DNA of 64,000 nucleotides from Streptosporangium subroseum. Its GTDB lineage: Bacteria > Actinomycetota > Actinomycetes > Streptosporangiales > Streptosporangiaceae. Below are positions 63,568 through 64,000 of the stretch, one piece after another. The notes under the pieces are model-generated. The model was given only the letters and a program-made list of their open reading frames with translations, ran no database searches and had not been told where the DNA came from. Each line of letters starts with the position of its first letter. Position 1 is the first letter of the stretch. The stretch covers positions 124,001 through 188,000 of the forward strand of contig NZ_FZOD01000008.1 in assembly GCF_900188345.1 (NCBI RefSeq). The letters run 5' to 3'. The position numbers and the translations under genes are program-made.

Positions 63568-64000
63568 ATGCTGCACCACACGTACTTCGCTGGAACAGCC
63601 GCCCTGGGGATCTTCCTGATCTCACTGGGTGTGATGATCGGTCTGACGCTGCGGATCAGACGGCTCAACGCCGAGAAGGACCGTGCCGTCGCCCTGGCGC
63701 AGGAGCAGCAAGAACAGCAGGAGCAGCTTGCCCGCGACGTGCACGACCTCGTGGGGCACTGGCTCTGGCTGGCCTCCATCAAGAGCGAGCTGGCCTACCG
63801 GCACGCGGAGGGCGACGCGCGCCTGCGCAGGGATCTGAGCGAGATCCTGCAGGCCGTACAGCATGCCGCGCACGCCGCGCGGAACGTGTCGCAGGCTTAC
63901 CAGCAGCTCTCGCTCCAGGGGGAGACCACGCGGGCCGAGGCCCTCCTGTCGAGCTTCGGGGCCTACTGCTCGGTGCGGATGGACGTCACCGACCTGCCCG
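63568..64000 (+). CDS. Sensor histidine kinase, N-terminal part (runs off window)
   Basis: One N-terminal transmembrane helix (AGTAALGIFLISLGVMIGLTL), a Gln/Glu-rich linker (AQEQQEQQEQLA), then RDVHDLVGHWLWLASIKSELA, the HisKA_3 phosphoacceptor motif with the phosphorylated His. The ATPase domain lies past the window end. AT-rich DNA at 63410-63540 is probably its promoter. A response regulator is expected downstream. Confidence 0.85.
   Translation, partial: MLHHTYFAGTAALGIFLISLGVMIGLTLRIRRLNAEKDRAVALAQEQQEQQEQLARDVHDLVGHWLWLASIKSELAYRHAEGDARLRRDLSEILQAVQHAAHAARNVSQAYQQLSLQGETTRAEALLSSFGAYCSVRMDVTDLP

Overview
This window is high-GC DNA with dense overlapping start/stop junctions (ATGA, GTGA), frequent GTG/TTG starts, Shine-Dalgarno and apparently leaderless genes, and many TetR, LacI, GntR and ECF regulators. 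That points to a filamentous actinobacterium, probably Streptosporangiales (Nonomuraea/Streptosporangium-like). The taxon is an inference from gene style only. No rRNA, tRNA or CRISPR array was recognised.

Left arm (1-18.1 kb): start of a GMC oxidoreductase, an SAM methyltransferase, a GT4 glycosyltransferase, a nucleosidase, a DHFR-like protein and a large secreted S8 protease. Next come a DUF998-YciI-ECF sigma operon, a DUF1579-like protein, and a LacI regulator beside two secreted proteins (CBM32/beta-helix and DUF1996). The LacI gene and the DUF1996 gene carry similar LacI-type operators. Decayed TetR and quinone-reductase fragments follow.

Middle (18.1-40.8 kb): a small membrane protein and a 1.2 kb non-coding stretch. 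Then a compact seven-gene plus-strand cluster at 20146-25276: glycosyltransferase, Rieske oxygenase alpha and beta, MFS transporter, carboxymuconolactone-decarboxylase-like protein and an unknown CxxC protein, facing a flavodoxin-like reductase. Next is a leucine/branched-chain acyl-CoA catabolic operon (acyl-CoA dehydrogenase, HMG-CoA lyase, biotin-dependent carboxylase alpha and beta) with a divergent TetR. After an alpha/beta hydrolase and a universal stress protein lies a cobalt-type nitrile hydratase operon whose activator ends in a His/Asp tail. A secreted Ig-like-repeat protein and a fused alpha/beta 2-oxoacid dehydrogenase E1 complete this part.

Island (about 41.7-58.4 kb): the C-terminal part of an LLM flavin monooxygenase lies at 40844-41731 and the matching N-terminal part at 58396-58593, both on the minus strand and in the right order. 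About 16.7 kb separates them: an IS630 transposase remnant followed by a leftward-transcribed block of phage early-region genes (immunity-repressor-like HTH protein, Cas4-like nuclease and class II ribonucleotide reductase relics, Lsr2-like protein, DUF7178-like gene with an internal TGA, DUF3987-like ATPase, many small ORFs) plus secreted or membrane cargo genes. No integrase or virion genes are visible, so it looks like a decayed actinophage-derived island. Four copies of a TATATCTCGCTAT element sit before its cargo genes and its GntR gene, and the same terminator hairpin occurs three times.

Right arm (58.6-64 kb): SDR oxidoreductase, CorA-type metal transporter, NTF2-like protein, amidohydrolase, M50-like membrane metallopeptidase and the start of a sensor histidine kinase.
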